64,000 bases of DNA from Lysinibacillus sphaericus (GCF_001629735.1 NZ_CP015224.1:1612001-1676000), one strand, 5' to 3'. Shown: positions 1-7,760, counted from the first letter of the stretch. The notes: a model not told the origin generated them from the letters alone. Translations and numbers: made by a program.

Positions 1-88
1 CCTCCCCATTTTTCATGCATGCAAGTAATTTAATGCGATTCAAATCTGCTGCTGCTTTTAATTGTTTTTCAATTAGTGTATTTTCCAT
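1..88 (-). CDS. ArsR/SmtB-family transcriptional regulator, N-terminus only (runs off the left edge)
   Basis: The first 29 residues are visible, starting at an ATG preceded by AAGGAG at a good distance. The stretch ADLNRIKLLACMKNGE is typical of the first helices of ArsR-type winged-helix repressors, which release DNA on binding metal, arsenite or a redox signal. The metal-binding motif and recognition helix lie outside the window, so the inducer cannot be read. Two matching 20-bp imperfect palindromes lie just upstream and are likely its own operators, implying autoregulation. The family call is an inference from a short stretch. Confidence 0.6.
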   Translation of the reverse strand, partial: MENTLIEKQLKAAADLNRIKLLACMKNGE

Positions 89-103
89 GTATCTGCACTC
101 CTT

Positions 104-123
104 ATATAACTATTTACTTATAT
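104..123. promoter_or_regulatory. Putative ArsR-type operator 1
   Basis: ATATAACTATTTACTTATAT is an imperfect palindrome (ATATAA.TA / TA.TTATAT) just upstream of the ribosome binding site of the ArsR-type gene. ArsR/SmtB repressors commonly bind AT-rich palindromes of this kind overlapping their own promoter. Confidence 0.55.
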
Positions 124-170
124 ATTATTTTAAATAAAATCACCTAACCAATTCAGGTGAATAAATTTTT

Positions 171-190
171 ATATAACTATACACTTATAT
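171..190. promoter_or_regulatory. Putative ArsR-type operator 2
   Basis: ATATAACTATACACTTATAT repeats operator 1 with two substitutions, 67 bp further upstream. Two near-identical palindromes in one short intergenic region suggest cooperative repression or looping. Confidence 0.5.
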
Positions 191-251
191 TATGTACACT
201 GATTGGAAATTGCAATAAAAATTTTTATAGATATTAAAAATTATTGTGTTG

Positions 252-300
252 TAAACAAAACAAAGCACCGCTTCTTAGTTACTGTGCTTTGTTTTGTTTA
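252..300. terminator. Long hairpin, probable bidirectional terminator
   Basis: A perfect 17-bp inverted repeat (252-268 and 284-300, core AACAAAGCAC/GTGCTTTGTT) encloses a 15-nt loop. The arms are T/A-rich at their outer ends. It lies downstream of the minus-strand gene at 511-1059 and upstream of the ArsR-type gene. The remaining bases up to 510 show nothing else I can name. Confidence 0.6.
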
Positions 301-510
301 ACCATTATTCCATTACTGTCTGACCAAAGTACATATTCATCCTGAAACGAAACCTATAGATACCTGTTTTTTTGGTGCGAATACACAAGGCTATTCCATT
401 TTTTCGGAGTTATTTCTAATGGAAAATCTTCTATAAGTAAGAAGGTTAAGCATCCACCGTCAGAACTCTTTTATTAAAATATGAACTAAGTAAATATTAA
501 TATTCGAATT

Positions 511-1059
511 TTAGTTAATAATTTTCTTTTTCCTAACCGTTTTTTCAAACCATCCAAATGCAACTTCTGCCTCAATATATTCATTGTCTGGTGCAACTAA
601 AAAAATGACAAATGATTCACCCGATGGGAAAATATATTTTCCATCTTCATCACTAACTAAAGTACTTTGCGGGGGTACTATTCGCTTAAACGCATTGATT
701 CCATTCTTAGGTAGTCCATTAACAAGTTCAGCAAATTTGATGTTCACCTCCGGCTTTGGAAGTGGAGAAATGGCTGTGTTTGAAGGTGTCACATTTTTCG
801 AAACCATTGGATTTCCAGGTGGAATTGCGTTAAACCAGATTTCAGCTACAAAAGGTTGATTTGAGTGATTCGTTATGGTAAACGCATTGACAAATAGATC
901 TACATTTGAATGATGGGGGTTACTTAAACTACCCCAAGCATTTTTTCCTTGTCCGAAACAAATCGCTTCAGTTTGTCCTACAAAATATCTCCCCTGTAAT
1001 GATTGATATAATGGATTAGGTATATTAACAGCCTTAATCATTCGATCATGATTCATCAT
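511..1059 (-). CDS. Conserved hypothetical protein, DUF6143-like
   Basis: A 182-residue protein without signal peptide or membrane segment. The N-terminal half has a motif of the type SLQGRYFVGQT followed by a segment on NPHHSNVDLFVNAFTITN, which I associate with the DUF6143 family of spore-forming Bacilli; no function is known to me. The C-terminus is predicted beta-rich (ESFVIFLVAPDNEYIEAEVAFGWFEK). The start ATG has AAAGGAG upstream. It stands alone, divergent from the gene at 1311. With a BclB-like exosporium protein nearby, a spore-surface role is possible, but that is only neighbourhood inference. Confidence 0.65.
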   Translation of the reverse strand: MMNHDRMIKAVNIPNPLYQSLQGRYFVGQTEAICFGQGKNAWGSLSNPHHSNVDLFVNAFTITNHSNQPFVAEIWFNAIPPGNPMVSKNVTPSNTAISPLPKPEVNIKFAELVNGLPKNGINAFKRIVPPQSTLVSDEDGKYIFPSGESFVIFLVAPDNEYIEAEVAFGWFEKTVRKKKIIN

Positions 1060-1310
1060 AAGAACAACACTCCTTTCTACAATTTATGTAAATTAATATA
1101 AAATGTGCAGATAAAGATTTTTCTGAAACAAAAATGTTGAACAGACGAATAATTAGCTTCATTATATTTTTTCATGAAAAAATATAACTCTAGAATTAAA
1201 TATCTATTTAAAATTATTCATGAATACAAAAATGAATAGTGAACTTTGTATGTAAACACACCCCTCACTTCCAACTTATGAATAAGTTATGGAGAGGAGT
1301 TGATAAAAAA

Positions 1311-1943
1311 TTGAGTGAGAATAAAACTAGAAAAAATGCTACTAATAATGAAATAGATCAATTTTATAAAGCTGTAGATGATTTCAATGAGGCAGCGAGT
1401 GCTTTTTTCCGTATACCCATTTTTTTTAGCCACCAAAACCTATTTACTCTGGGACCATCGCAACCACCATTATCACAAGAGCAGCGATTCATTATTCGCA
1501 TGTTTAATGAAATAAAAGAGGTGCTTCTTTTCCCTAGAACACTACCAAATACAGACCAGTATCCTAACACCACTTTAGAAAATGTCCGTAGAATTGTAAA
1601 CTCTAGTTACGGAACTATAGCTGCCCTTTTAAAACCAACACGTCGTACGGATCAATTAGAGCCCTATTCACCTTTCATGCAAATAGAACCTTCCATGTCT
1701 TTTCAACACGGGCTCCCTTTGCTTCTTGTGAAACAAAGTACTATTAAAGCTGGGGGGATTTGGGGTGATGCGGGACCCCTTGCACCCTTCACTCCATTAA
1801 TTTGGTTTTCTGAAACAACGACAGTAGATGAATTTTTTGAAAGTGTAGCATGGAAAGAAGCACTGCAGAATTGGGCAGGGCAAGTTAGAAGTGGCTATTT
1901 TATTCAGACTAATCCGGAATTTAAATATACATGCGATGACTAA
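1311..1943 (+). CDS. Hypothetical protein with a possible TIR/deoxyribosyltransferase-like C-terminal region
   Basis: I prefer a TTG start at 1311 (AGGAG at 1295-1299, 11 nt upstream) to the longer GTG frame from 1239, which lacks a ribosome binding site; this gives 210 residues. The middle and C-terminus contain VRRIVNSSYGTIAALLK and SPFMQIEPSMSFQHGLPLLL. That pattern (short strand, Ser-aromatic pair, Glu in an amphipathic helix, then a hydrophobic strand) resembles TIR-like and nucleoside 2-deoxyribosyltransferase-like folds; if so the Glu of MQIEP would be catalytic. I cannot assign a reaction. It is monocistronic, followed by a weak hairpin. Confidence is high that it is a gene, low for function. 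Confidence 0.65.
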   Translation: MSENKTRKNATNNEIDQFYKAVDDFNEAASAFFRIPIFFSHQNLFTLGPSQPPLSQEQRFIIRMFNEIKEVLLFPRTLPNTDQYPNTTLENVRRIVNSSYGTIAALLKPTRRTDQLEPYSPFMQIEPSMSFQHGLPLLLVKQSTIKAGGIWGDAGPLAPFTPLIWFSETTTVDEFFESVAWKEALQNWAGQVRSGYFIQTNPEFKYTCDD

Positions 1944-1979
1944 AACTGGGTTTCCTATAAATTAATTGGACGTATAAAC

Positions 1980-2015
1980 AAGAAGGATCACTTGTCGCGC
2001 AATGTGGTCTTTCTT
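1980..2015 (+). terminator. Weak hairpin after the gene at 1311
   Basis: AAGAAGGATCAC (1980-1991) pairs with GTGGTCTTTCTT (2004-2015), with one wobble and one mismatch. It is followed only by a broken T-run, so it may be a weak terminator. Confidence 0.35.
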
Positions 2016-2151
2016 ATCTATAGTATATGTAGTTCATTTGTGAACCATTTGAAAGTGTTTTTACTACATTAAAATATCCATACATAAGGTGATTGTTCAT
2101 GTCTAATACTCTTTACTACATATTATAAATAGAAAGGGGATAAGTTCTTGT

Positions 2152-2763
2152 ATGGATAATTGTCGGTATAATAGTAGATTGTCAACATTTAGAGCATGCG
2201 ATAACTCCGGACCATTTATGGCTACAGAAACCAACTGTATAAACCCTTCTTCTCCTACTGATAACACTATAATTGCATTCTCAACTGGAAATTCAACATC
2301 ACATATTCAAGCTCTAGTTGGACTTGCAAGTAGTATAGGGTTCGGTACTGCAAATACCGTTTCGATTATAAATAATGTCATTAACTTAAATGGAAACACG
2401 AGTGAAGCCTTCACAGTTCCTAGTGATGGTAACATTACAGCTATCTCAGCGTCATTTTCTCCATTAGGATCATTACCTTTAGTAGAAGGATCTGTTACAA
2501 TCCGAGCTCAAATTTTTCATGCACCCGTTGGAAGTAATATGTTCACTGGTACAAGTGCCTTTGTTGATTTAACTCCCCCTATAACATTACCAGTAGTAAC
2601 CTTCGGACAAATTGCTTTCGCATCAAGTAATATTTCACCCTTATCTATATCAGTTGGAGATTGTTTATTAATGGTATTTTATATCTCATCAATAATGGTA
2701 AACTTCCCAGTTAATTTAATTGGTACTGCAAGTGCAGGTATTCATATAGTAACTAAAAAATAA
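2152..2763 (+). CDS. Exosporium glycoprotein BclB-like C-terminal domain protein
   Basis: A 203-residue protein. From about residue 38 it matches the C-terminal domain known from BclB-type exosporium glycoproteins: an IIAFSTG opening, GxASSIGFG, EAFTVPSDGNITAISASFS, then beta strands ending in TASAGIHIV. BclB-type proteins normally carry a long collagen-like Gly-X-X region before this domain; here there is only a short Cys-containing head (MDNCRYNSRL...) and no Gly-X-X repeat. A CATATTATA element at 2119-2127 resembles a sigma-K -10 box, which would fit late mother-cell expression, but no clear -35 is seen. GAAAGGGGA precedes the ATG by 11 nt. Likely a spore-surface structural protein. Confidence 0.7.
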   Translation: MDNCRYNSRLSTFRACDNSGPFMATETNCINPSSPTDNTIIAFSTGNSTSHIQALVGLASSIGFGTANTVSIINNVINLNGNTSEAFTVPSDGNITAISASFSPLGSLPLVEGSVTIRAQIFHAPVGSNMFTGTSAFVDLTPPITLPVVTFGQIAFASSNISPLSISVGDCLLMVFYISSIMVNFPVNLIGTASAGIHIVTKK

Positions 2764-2861
2764 TTCAACTTCACCTACTGTTATTTAGGATAATGAAGGT
2801 GATTGAGTTCTATTTATTCCTTCAATCATTGTATGTATAAAATATTTATAATCCATAATGA

Positions 2862-2921
2862 ACCACTCAGGAGATTGCAAAGAAATACGGGGTTTCACAT
2901 CGAACCATTATTCGCTATTGA
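2862..2921 (+). pseudogene. Fragment of a helix-turn-helix domain
   Basis: Between two TGA stops, 19 codons read TTQEIAKKYGVSHRTIIRY, a typical helix-turn-helix. There is no start codon or ribosome binding site, so it is a remnant of a regulator, recombinase or transposase. The rest of 2764-3067 holds only this fragment and the following hairpin. Confidence 0.45.
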
Positions 2922-2968
2922 ATGGAACTGAGTGAGAGCTGAGGGATGGCTAAACTGGCCCCAGCAAA

Positions 2969-3010
2969 ACTACACCACAGTTAGTAGTAACTACTAAACT
3001 GTGGTGTAGT
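2969..3010. terminator. Long hairpin between converging genes
   Basis: Arms of about 20 nt (2969-2988 and 2990-3010, core ACACCACAGTT/AACTGTGGTGT) with one bulged A and almost no loop. It ends both the plus-strand BclB-like gene region and the minus-strand oxidase gene. T-runs are short, so it may act as a bidirectional terminator or an mRNA-stabilising stem. Confidence 0.5.
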
Positions 3011-3067
3011 GTTAATTTGGTGTTCACTTTACTTTTATCATTTTAAAATCTATCCTAATTTTCTATT

Positions 3068-4423
3068 TCACTTTAACCCCTGTGGAAACCTAAATACATT
3101 CAAGGGATCATACTTACTTTTTACTCGATTCAACCTCTGTGCATTGCCTCCGAAATACTCTTTCTCAAAATTTTTAAGATGACTAATGGGAAAGTTCACA
3201 TAGGAACCTTTTGTCATCTTTTTAATAATTTCAAAGCGTTCACGAACCCATTCCTGATTTCCCTTAGCATACCTATCGTCTATCCATACAGACTGAATGC
3301 CCATGATATATTTAGCATCTCTATAGTAAAAGGCCGTTTCATTTTTATCTATGTTATTGATTGCTCCCCCTAGTGCATAAAAGGATATAGCTGCATAAAC
3401 TGAACCATTGGGAGGGCTTTCCACAAGTCTTCCAATATTTTCGAGCTCATCGGATGTATAGCTCCTTTGAACAAACCTACCCGTTGATTTAAATTTTTCA
3501 AACGGTGGATAAGTTGCCTCTACCCTTTTCACTGCTTCTAGAAAGGATAATTCTTCTAAGTTCATTCGAAAACCCTCTATTTTTGCAAAAGGTTGTAAAA
3601 TTTTCTTTGCCAATCTTGAAGAACCGTAAAAAAATCCTGTTGCAAAAATACCTAACCCTTCTTCCTCCGTGTTATAAAAGCTTGCAACCAAAGTCATTCG
3701 TTTATCCAATTCAGGTAACCAGTTTTGCCAAATATCCATAACTTCTAGTTGCTTAGCCTTTGTAGTATTTACATAAAAGAATCTAATTAATGTGACAGGG
3801 CCTTTTATTGGTTTTGGTAACTGAAAAGTCATGCTTACAACCACCCCAAAATTACCTCCACCAGCACCACGACAAGCCCAGAAAAGATCAGAGTTGCAAT
3901 TTTTATTTGCCTTTATGATTCTTCCCTCAAAATCTACCAATTCAAGTTCAATCAAACTGTCACACCCTAGACCATAAAGTCGACTGGAGAATCCCCAACC
4001 TCCACCCAGTGTAAAGCCAGAAACTCCAACGGTCGGGCAAGTTCCCCCTGGAAAAACATATCCATTTGAACCTATAAAATCATATACGTCTGAATTTTTT
4101 GCTCCTGCTTCGATTGTTAATACATCTTCCTTCTTCTCCAAACTCATTGCATTTAAGCGACTTATATCAATTACCAATACAAAATCACCAGAGGAATATC
4201 CCTCATAATGATGTCCACCCGACCTAATGCGAATTCCGATGCAATGTCTACGTGCCCAAAGAACGGCGTTAACAACATCCTGCTTTATTTCACAATATAC
4301 AATTACCAGCGGGAATTTCTGATTAGCTCGATTCCATTCTTGTCGTGCTTCATCATAATTAGGATTTTTTATCGTTATCACTTCACCTGTTAATCCTTTT
4401 AAAAGCTTAAAATCTTGTTCCAT
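3068..4423 (-). CDS. FAD-dependent oxidase of the berberine-bridge-enzyme type
   Basis: About 451 residues. The N-terminal FAD-binding (PCMH-type) domain shows RSGGHHYEGYS with a His near residue 71 and GGTCPTVGVSG with a Cys near 128, the two residues that hold FAD bicovalently in BBE-like oxidases. The C-terminus ends in YDPLNVFRFPQ, the typical BBE tail (family YgaK/YvdP in Bacillus). Substrates are usually oligosaccharides or alcohols; the one here is unknown. I chose the ATG at 4423 because AGAGGTGA sits 5-6 nt upstream; a GTG three codons earlier has no ribosome binding site. No signal peptide. Monocistronic. Confidence 0.85.
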   Translation of the reverse strand: MEQDFKLLKGLTGEVITIKNPNYDEARQEWNRANQKFPLVIVYCEIKQDVVNAVLWARRHCIGIRIRSGGHHYEGYSSGDFVLVIDISRLNAMSLEKKEDVLTIEAGAKNSDVYDFIGSNGYVFPGGTCPTVGVSGFTLGGGWGFSSRLYGLGCDSLIELELVDFEGRIIKANKNCNSDLFWACRGAGGGNFGVVVSMTFQLPKPIKGPVTLIRFFYVNTTKAKQLEVMDIWQNWLPELDKRMTLVASFYNTEEEGLGIFATGFFYGSSRLAKKILQPFAKIEGFRMNLEELSFLEAVKRVEATYPPFEKFKSTGRFVQRSYTSDELENIGRLVESPPNGSVYAAISFYALGGAINNIDKNETAFYYRDAKYIMGIQSVWIDDRYAKGNQEWVRERFEIIKKMTKGSYVNFPISHLKNFEKEYFGGNAQRLNRVKSKYDPLNVFRFPQGLK

Positions 4424-4432
4424 TTCAGTCAC

Positions 4433-4788
4433 CTCTACTAATACAATAATAGTTTTTTATTATCGTATTCTTTGGCTTCAAAAGGGTGTAGGTATTAGGG
4501 ACGTATGATTGAAGTTCTCAGGGGTATCAATCACTTCAAAAGTTGTGCTCGAAAACAAGTAGATTTTTATACTATTAATAATTTGTTTGTAATTAGGATA
4601 AATTCTAACCTTACCTACAATAAAACTAGAAATTTACCTATTAACTTAATAACTTTAAAGTATCAGATAAAAAGAATATTAAATATGAATCCTACATATA
4701 TTGATTTTAATATTGCTTGAAAACAGGAGTCTATTATTAGCCTAATCATGAAATTATAAAATAAGCGAAAATTATCTATAAAGATAGG
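4433..4788. other. Intergenic region without recognisable gene
   Basis: AT-rich stretch between divergent genes. A 71-codon open frame (4505-4720) has no ribosome binding site, unusual composition and no family resemblance. It presumably contains the promoters of the oxidase gene and of yqhV. Confidence 0.5.
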
Positions 4789-5064
4789 ATGATGACAATA
4801 ATTGATAAATCGCTTCTTGCTATGGTTATTTTACGTGTATTATCTGGAAGTATTGAAGTTAGTGCTGGATTGTTAATGCTGAAGCTGAATAACTTGGAAA
4901 AAGCATTCTATATTAATACAATGCTTGCTTTGTTTGGCCCAACCGTTTTAATTGTCACGACTGCAATTGCATTATTTGGATTAGCTGATAAAATTCCTGT
5001 GACGAGAATCATTTGCCTATTTACGGGAATTACCCTTATTATAATAAGCTCACATATTAAGTAA
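4789..5064 (+). CDS. YqhV-like small membrane protein (DUF2619)
   Basis: A 91-residue protein with three hydrophobic segments. ILRVLSGSIEVSAGLLML and a C-terminal FTGITLIIIS match the pattern of Bacillus YqhV (DUF2619). In B. subtilis yqhV lies beside the spoIIIA operon and its function is unknown; here it stands alone. Two consecutive ATGs (4789 and 4792) follow a weak AGATAGGA, so the exact start is uncertain by one codon. Inner-membrane location is inferred from hydrophobicity. Confidence 0.75.
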   Translation: MMTIIDKSLLAMVILRVLSGSIEVSAGLLMLKLNNLEKAFYINTMLALFGPTVLIVTTAIALFGLADKIPVTRIICLFTGITLIIISSHIK

Positions 5065-5078
5065 TAATAAATGAATCT

Positions 5079-5103
5079 AAAAAAGCACTTTCCAGGAAAG
5101 CGC
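5079..5103 (-). terminator. Minus-strand hairpin with T-run
   Basis: GCGCTTTCC and GGAAAGTGC (minus strand) form a tight stem followed by TTTTTT. It would terminate transcription coming from the small frame at 5154-5273. Confidence 0.5.
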
Positions 5104-5153
5104 CCTTATATATTAAAACTAACTCTTCTCTTTAAAAAGTCATAACATCTACC

Positions 5154-5273
5154 TCAAACCGTCCCATCATTTTCTAATTTTATATGAATCACTTCTTGTA
5201 GAAGCCTTTGGAGGATAGAAGCAACATTGAACGCATCATCCAGAATACCCATTAAGATACCAAGTACATTCAC
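5154..5273 (-). CDS. Possible 39-residue small protein or gene remnant
   Basis: The minus strand reads VNVLGILMGILDDAFNVASI then LQRLLQEVIHIKLENDGTV and a stop, from a GTG. Composition is protein-like and amphipathic, and a good minus-strand terminator follows 50 nt later. The ribosome binding site is poor (AGGA, 12 nt upstream), so it may be the surviving tail of a longer gene. I recognise no family. Confidence 0.3.
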   Translation of the reverse strand: MNVLGILMGILDDAFNVASILQRLLQEVIHIKLENDGTV

Positions 5274-5314
5274 TACAAAACTATGTCCTATTCTATCCCT
5301 CTATAATTTCGTAT

Positions 5315-5367
5315 AAAAAAAGGGATTTCGCACCGATAACCGAAGTACGACCAAATCCCTATTTTTT
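5315..5367. terminator. Bidirectional terminator
   Basis: AGGGATTT (5321-5328) pairs with AAATCCCT (5353-5360), with an A-run before and a T-run after, so it can work on both strands. It closes the yfmQ-like gene on the minus strand. Confidence 0.75.
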
Positions 5368-5386
5368 CGAAAATCGCATTAGAAGT

Positions 5387-5812
5387 TTAAATAGTGAAGT
5401 TTTGTAGACTTTCTGAACTTAGACTATATGAAATCACTTTCTCCTTACGCTTCCTGACTACATCCACATGATTGTCGTAGGGAAAAATTAAGAAATTCAC
5501 ATCTTTTTTACCACTTTTTAAGTTGATGATAAAAGGTGTAACATTCGTCTCAGGCTGTAAAAATAATTTTTCATTGCCCGGAAATATATAATATTTTTTC
5601 AAAAAGATAGCTTTGTTAAAAAAGTCTATAAATCTTATTTTTTCTCTCTCTTCTAAATTCTTTCCCTTAAATGAGATCGTAACCTCTTTTGAGTCGAGTT
5701 CTTTATGAAGCTCAAATTTATTTACTAGCCACGCCACAGCTATACTTGGTGGGCTCATTAACAATTTAATAATAGATCCAATCACTATTGTAATTATCAA
5801 TCCCGTTGTCAT
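5387..5812 (-). CDS. YfmQ-family protein
   Basis: A 141-residue protein with one N-terminal membrane segment (residues about 4-24) followed by a soluble region. KFELHKELD, NKAIFLKKYYIFPG and KKDVNFLIFPYDNHVDVV follow the pattern I recall for B. subtilis YfmQ, an uncharacterised protein. The ATG follows GATAGGAT very closely; GAAAGAG further upstream may help. Probably membrane-anchored with the bulk in the cytoplasm. Function unknown. Confidence 0.7.
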   Translation of the reverse strand: MTTGLIITIVIGSIIKLLMSPPSIAVAWLVNKFELHKELDSKEVTISFKGKNLEEREKIRFIDFFNKAIFLKKYYIFPGNEKLFLQPETNVTPFIINLKSGKKDVNFLIFPYDNHVDVVRKRKEKVISYSLSSESLQNFTI

Positions 5813-6060
5813 ATCCTATCAACTCTTTCAGCTATTTTTTCTTAATAGCTACTACTATATTAATAATTTCATTTCTCATTAATCAGTAATTACGCTATAT
5901 TGATGTTTATCATCCACCTTTCAATGATAAGGGATTTATATTATTTATCACCCTCCAATTTTTAATTTTTTTGACCATCCACTTATGTACTAATAACATC
6001 TCTGGTATGTCATGTATCGAAGTAAATCTAATACTTCTAATACCCTATTAATCCAGCAAA
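5813..6060. other. Intergenic region, nothing recognised
   Basis: AT-rich sequence between yfmQ and the terminator of the dinB-like gene. I see no convincing open frame, RNA or repeat; it probably includes the yfmQ promoter. Confidence 0.5.
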
Positions 6061-6113
6061 ATATAAAAAGCCCAAAACTTTTTGTCCTTTTTAAGACAAT
6101 TCGTTTTGGACAT
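6061..6113 (-). terminator. Terminator of the DinB-family gene
   Basis: CCAAAAC (6072-6078) pairs with GTTTTGG (6103-6109), with a second GTC/GAC pair inside. On the minus strand the stem is followed by CTTTTTATATTTT. Confidence 0.65.
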
Positions 6114-6169
6114 TCCTTTTTATCATTGGTAGATTAAGATTCTGCTCTTATCGAATTAAGAAACTTCAT

Positions 6170-6667
6170 TCATGGTGCTTCTTCATCAGCCGAGGGACCG
6201 TAGCTGCCGGGCACCGGAATATTGAGAAGGCGTAAATATACTCCGATTTGCGCTCTATGGTGAATCATATGGCTTAATCCAAAGGTACGGAACGCCATGG
6301 CTCGTGGCTGACTGCGGATGATATGTTCACCTTGACGTAATGTCCATTCTTCAGCAAGCAGCTTCTCGTTACATTCAGCTAGCAACTTTTCAAGCTTGTC
6401 TACGTTTTCATCAAATTCATTCAGAATGGAAGCTTGCTTATTTATTGGCTCCCTCCGCAGCGGTACTGTCAAAAGATCAAACTCTGAGTGCTGAAGTATT
6501 GCGATTTGCCAGTTCAGTAAGTTGATTAAATGTGTGGCTAACCCACTAAGTGTCATCGATTTCTCGTGCGGCTTCCACGACAGGTGCTCCTCAGGCAAAC
6601 GTTCCAAAATGCGGCGTGTAGCGGCTAATTCATGCAATGTGTCGCCGATAATCAGTTGTTTAATCAT
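6170..6667 (-). CDS. DinB-family protein
   Basis: A 165-residue protein of the DinB/YfiT four-helix metalloenzyme superfamily. SGLATHLINLLNW and LSHMIHHRAQIGVYLRLLNI carry the His residues that usually form the metal-binding triad. Members include bacillithiol-dependent transferases and proteins of unknown role; this one cannot be placed further. The C-terminus PGSYGPSADEEAP is typical. AGGAGAGG precedes the ATG. It appears slightly richer in G+C than its neighbours, which could hint at acquisition. Confidence 0.85.
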   Translation of the reverse strand: MIKQLIIGDTLHELAATRRILERLPEEHLSWKPHEKSMTLSGLATHLINLLNWQIAILQHSEFDLLTVPLRREPINKQASILNEFDENVDKLEKLLAECNEKLLAEEWTLRQGEHIIRSQPRAMAFRTFGLSHMIHHRAQIGVYLRLLNIPVPGSYGPSADEEAP

Positions 6668-6756
6668 AGATTCCTCTCCTCCCTTTTGGTTAGCATACTA
6701 TAAATTCCATTCAAATAGAAAGCTCTCACTAGACTTGGCTTTATGCTTACGGCAAT

Positions 6757-6790
6757 AAAAAGAAGCTGTAATCACAGCTTCTTTCATAAA
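6757..6790 (-). terminator. Terminator of cat
   Basis: AAAGAAGCTGT and ACAGCTTCTTT form an 11-bp stem with a 4-nt loop directly after the cat stop codon; the minus strand continues TTATTG. Confidence 0.8.
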
Positions 6791-6794
6791 AAAA

Positions 6795-7442
6795 CTATAG
6801 CCACTCCGCACTATTATCAGCAAGTCCTTGCAGCTCATTCATAAAGATACCTGCATGATAACCATCACAAACGGCATGATGAAATTGTAGGGAGATTGGT
6901 AGGTGGTACTCCCCATTTATACGCGTATACTGAGCGCCGGTTATAATTGGTAGTAGGTAATCTCCACCATTATGAATGTTCAAATTAAATCCAGTAAAGG
7001 AACACCAAGGAATCATAGAGATTGGGATATTGTTTTCTGGCACAGGCATTTTTGGAAACATTCGACCTGTACCTTTATACATATCTACATCTTGCTCGTA
7101 TTGTTTGTGAAATTCAGAAAATGTAGTTAAATTGGATGTCCAAACGCAAGAAAATGTGCACGACTGTTTTTCAAAAATTGTGTAAGATGGTAACATTTCC
7201 GTCCAATAACCTAATTGCCCTTCTTCGTTAAAGTTAGTTCTGAATTCTTGATGAGCATTGACTATTTTAGTCATCATAAAAATAAACGCGGGATATAGCT
7301 TAAAATTCTTTTTCTTTAAATTCTCCATCAAAACAGTAATATTAATTTCATTCGTTATACTGAAGGTTGTTTGTTGTTGTAAATAGTGTTCAAAATACTC
7401 TTTGCGGTGCCAATTCTCACGGTCAATCAAATTAAATTCCAT
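6795..7442 (-). CDS. cat: Chloramphenicol O-acetyltransferase, type A
   Basis: A 215-residue enzyme that acetylates chloramphenicol with acetyl-CoA, as a cytoplasmic trimer. The active-site motif QFHHAVCDGYH is intact, with the catalytic His near residue 189; NWHRKEYFEHY at the N-terminus and IPWCSFTGFNL are also family hallmarks. Length equals that of classical CATs. The start ATG has GGAGGCG upstream, and this ribosome binding site is sequestered in a stem preceded by a 9-codon leader peptide, so expression should be induced by chloramphenicol through translational attenuation. No transposon or plasmid genes flank it. Substrate range cannot be read; virginiamycin-type xat enzymes are a different fold. 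Confidence 0.93.
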   Translation of the reverse strand: MEFNLIDRENWHRKEYFEHYLQQQTTFSITNEINITVLMENLKKKNFKLYPAFIFMMTKIVNAHQEFRTNFNEEGQLGYWTEMLPSYTIFEKQSCTFSCVWTSNLTTFSEFHKQYEQDVDMYKGTGRMFPKMPVPENNIPISMIPWCSFTGFNLNIHNGGDYLLPIITGAQYTRINGEYHLPISLQFHHAVCDGYHAGIFMNELQGLADNSAEWL

Positions 7443-7449
7443 TTTTTAC

Positions 7450-7482
7450 GCCTCCTAAAATGTTTTATTGGATTTAGGAGGC
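7450..7482 (-). promoter_or_regulatory. cat translational attenuator stem
   Basis: TTTAGGAGGC (read on the plus strand at 7473-7482) pairs perfectly with GCCTCCTAAA (7450-7459), hiding the cat ribosome binding site. The upstream arm overlaps the end of the leader peptide. In known cat genes a ribosome stalled by chloramphenicol on the leader opens the stem. Confidence 0.9.
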
Positions 7483-7503
7483 AATTTTCACTGCTTTTTT
7501 CAT
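7474..7503 (-). CDS. cat leader peptide MKKAVKIAS
   Basis: Nine codons plus TAA, preceded by AAGGATGA at normal distance. Length and position match the leaders of inducible cat genes; the stop codon lies within the upstream arm of the attenuator stem. The peptide sequence differs from the cat-86 and pC194-type leaders I recall. Confidence 0.88.
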   Translation of the reverse strand: MKKAVKIAS

Positions 7504-7728
7504 TTAAATCATCCTTTTTTCTAAATGAAATATGAGAACAGTATAAGGATATGTGATGGGATAGTCAATTATCATCATAATACTAGAGCTTCTTAATAGC
7601 AAAATTTGTCGTAAAAAACCGAATTTCGAGAGGGGCTTTTACTTGCGTATATACATAACAATTAATATAAAATTTTATGGACTAATCTGTGCAATATTGA
7701 GAAAGTAAATGGAGACTCCCTAGACCAC

Positions 7729-7760
7729 AAAAAAACACAGAAGTCCCATGGACCTCTGCG
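7729..7760 (-). terminator. Terminator of the SCO1-like gene
   Basis: Minus strand CAGAGGTCC / GGACTTCTG stem directly after the stop codon, followed by TGTTTTTTTG. Confidence 0.85.

Noticed and set aside
4505-4720. 71-codon plus-strand frame
   Set aside because: No ribosome binding site, composition like random AT-rich DNA.
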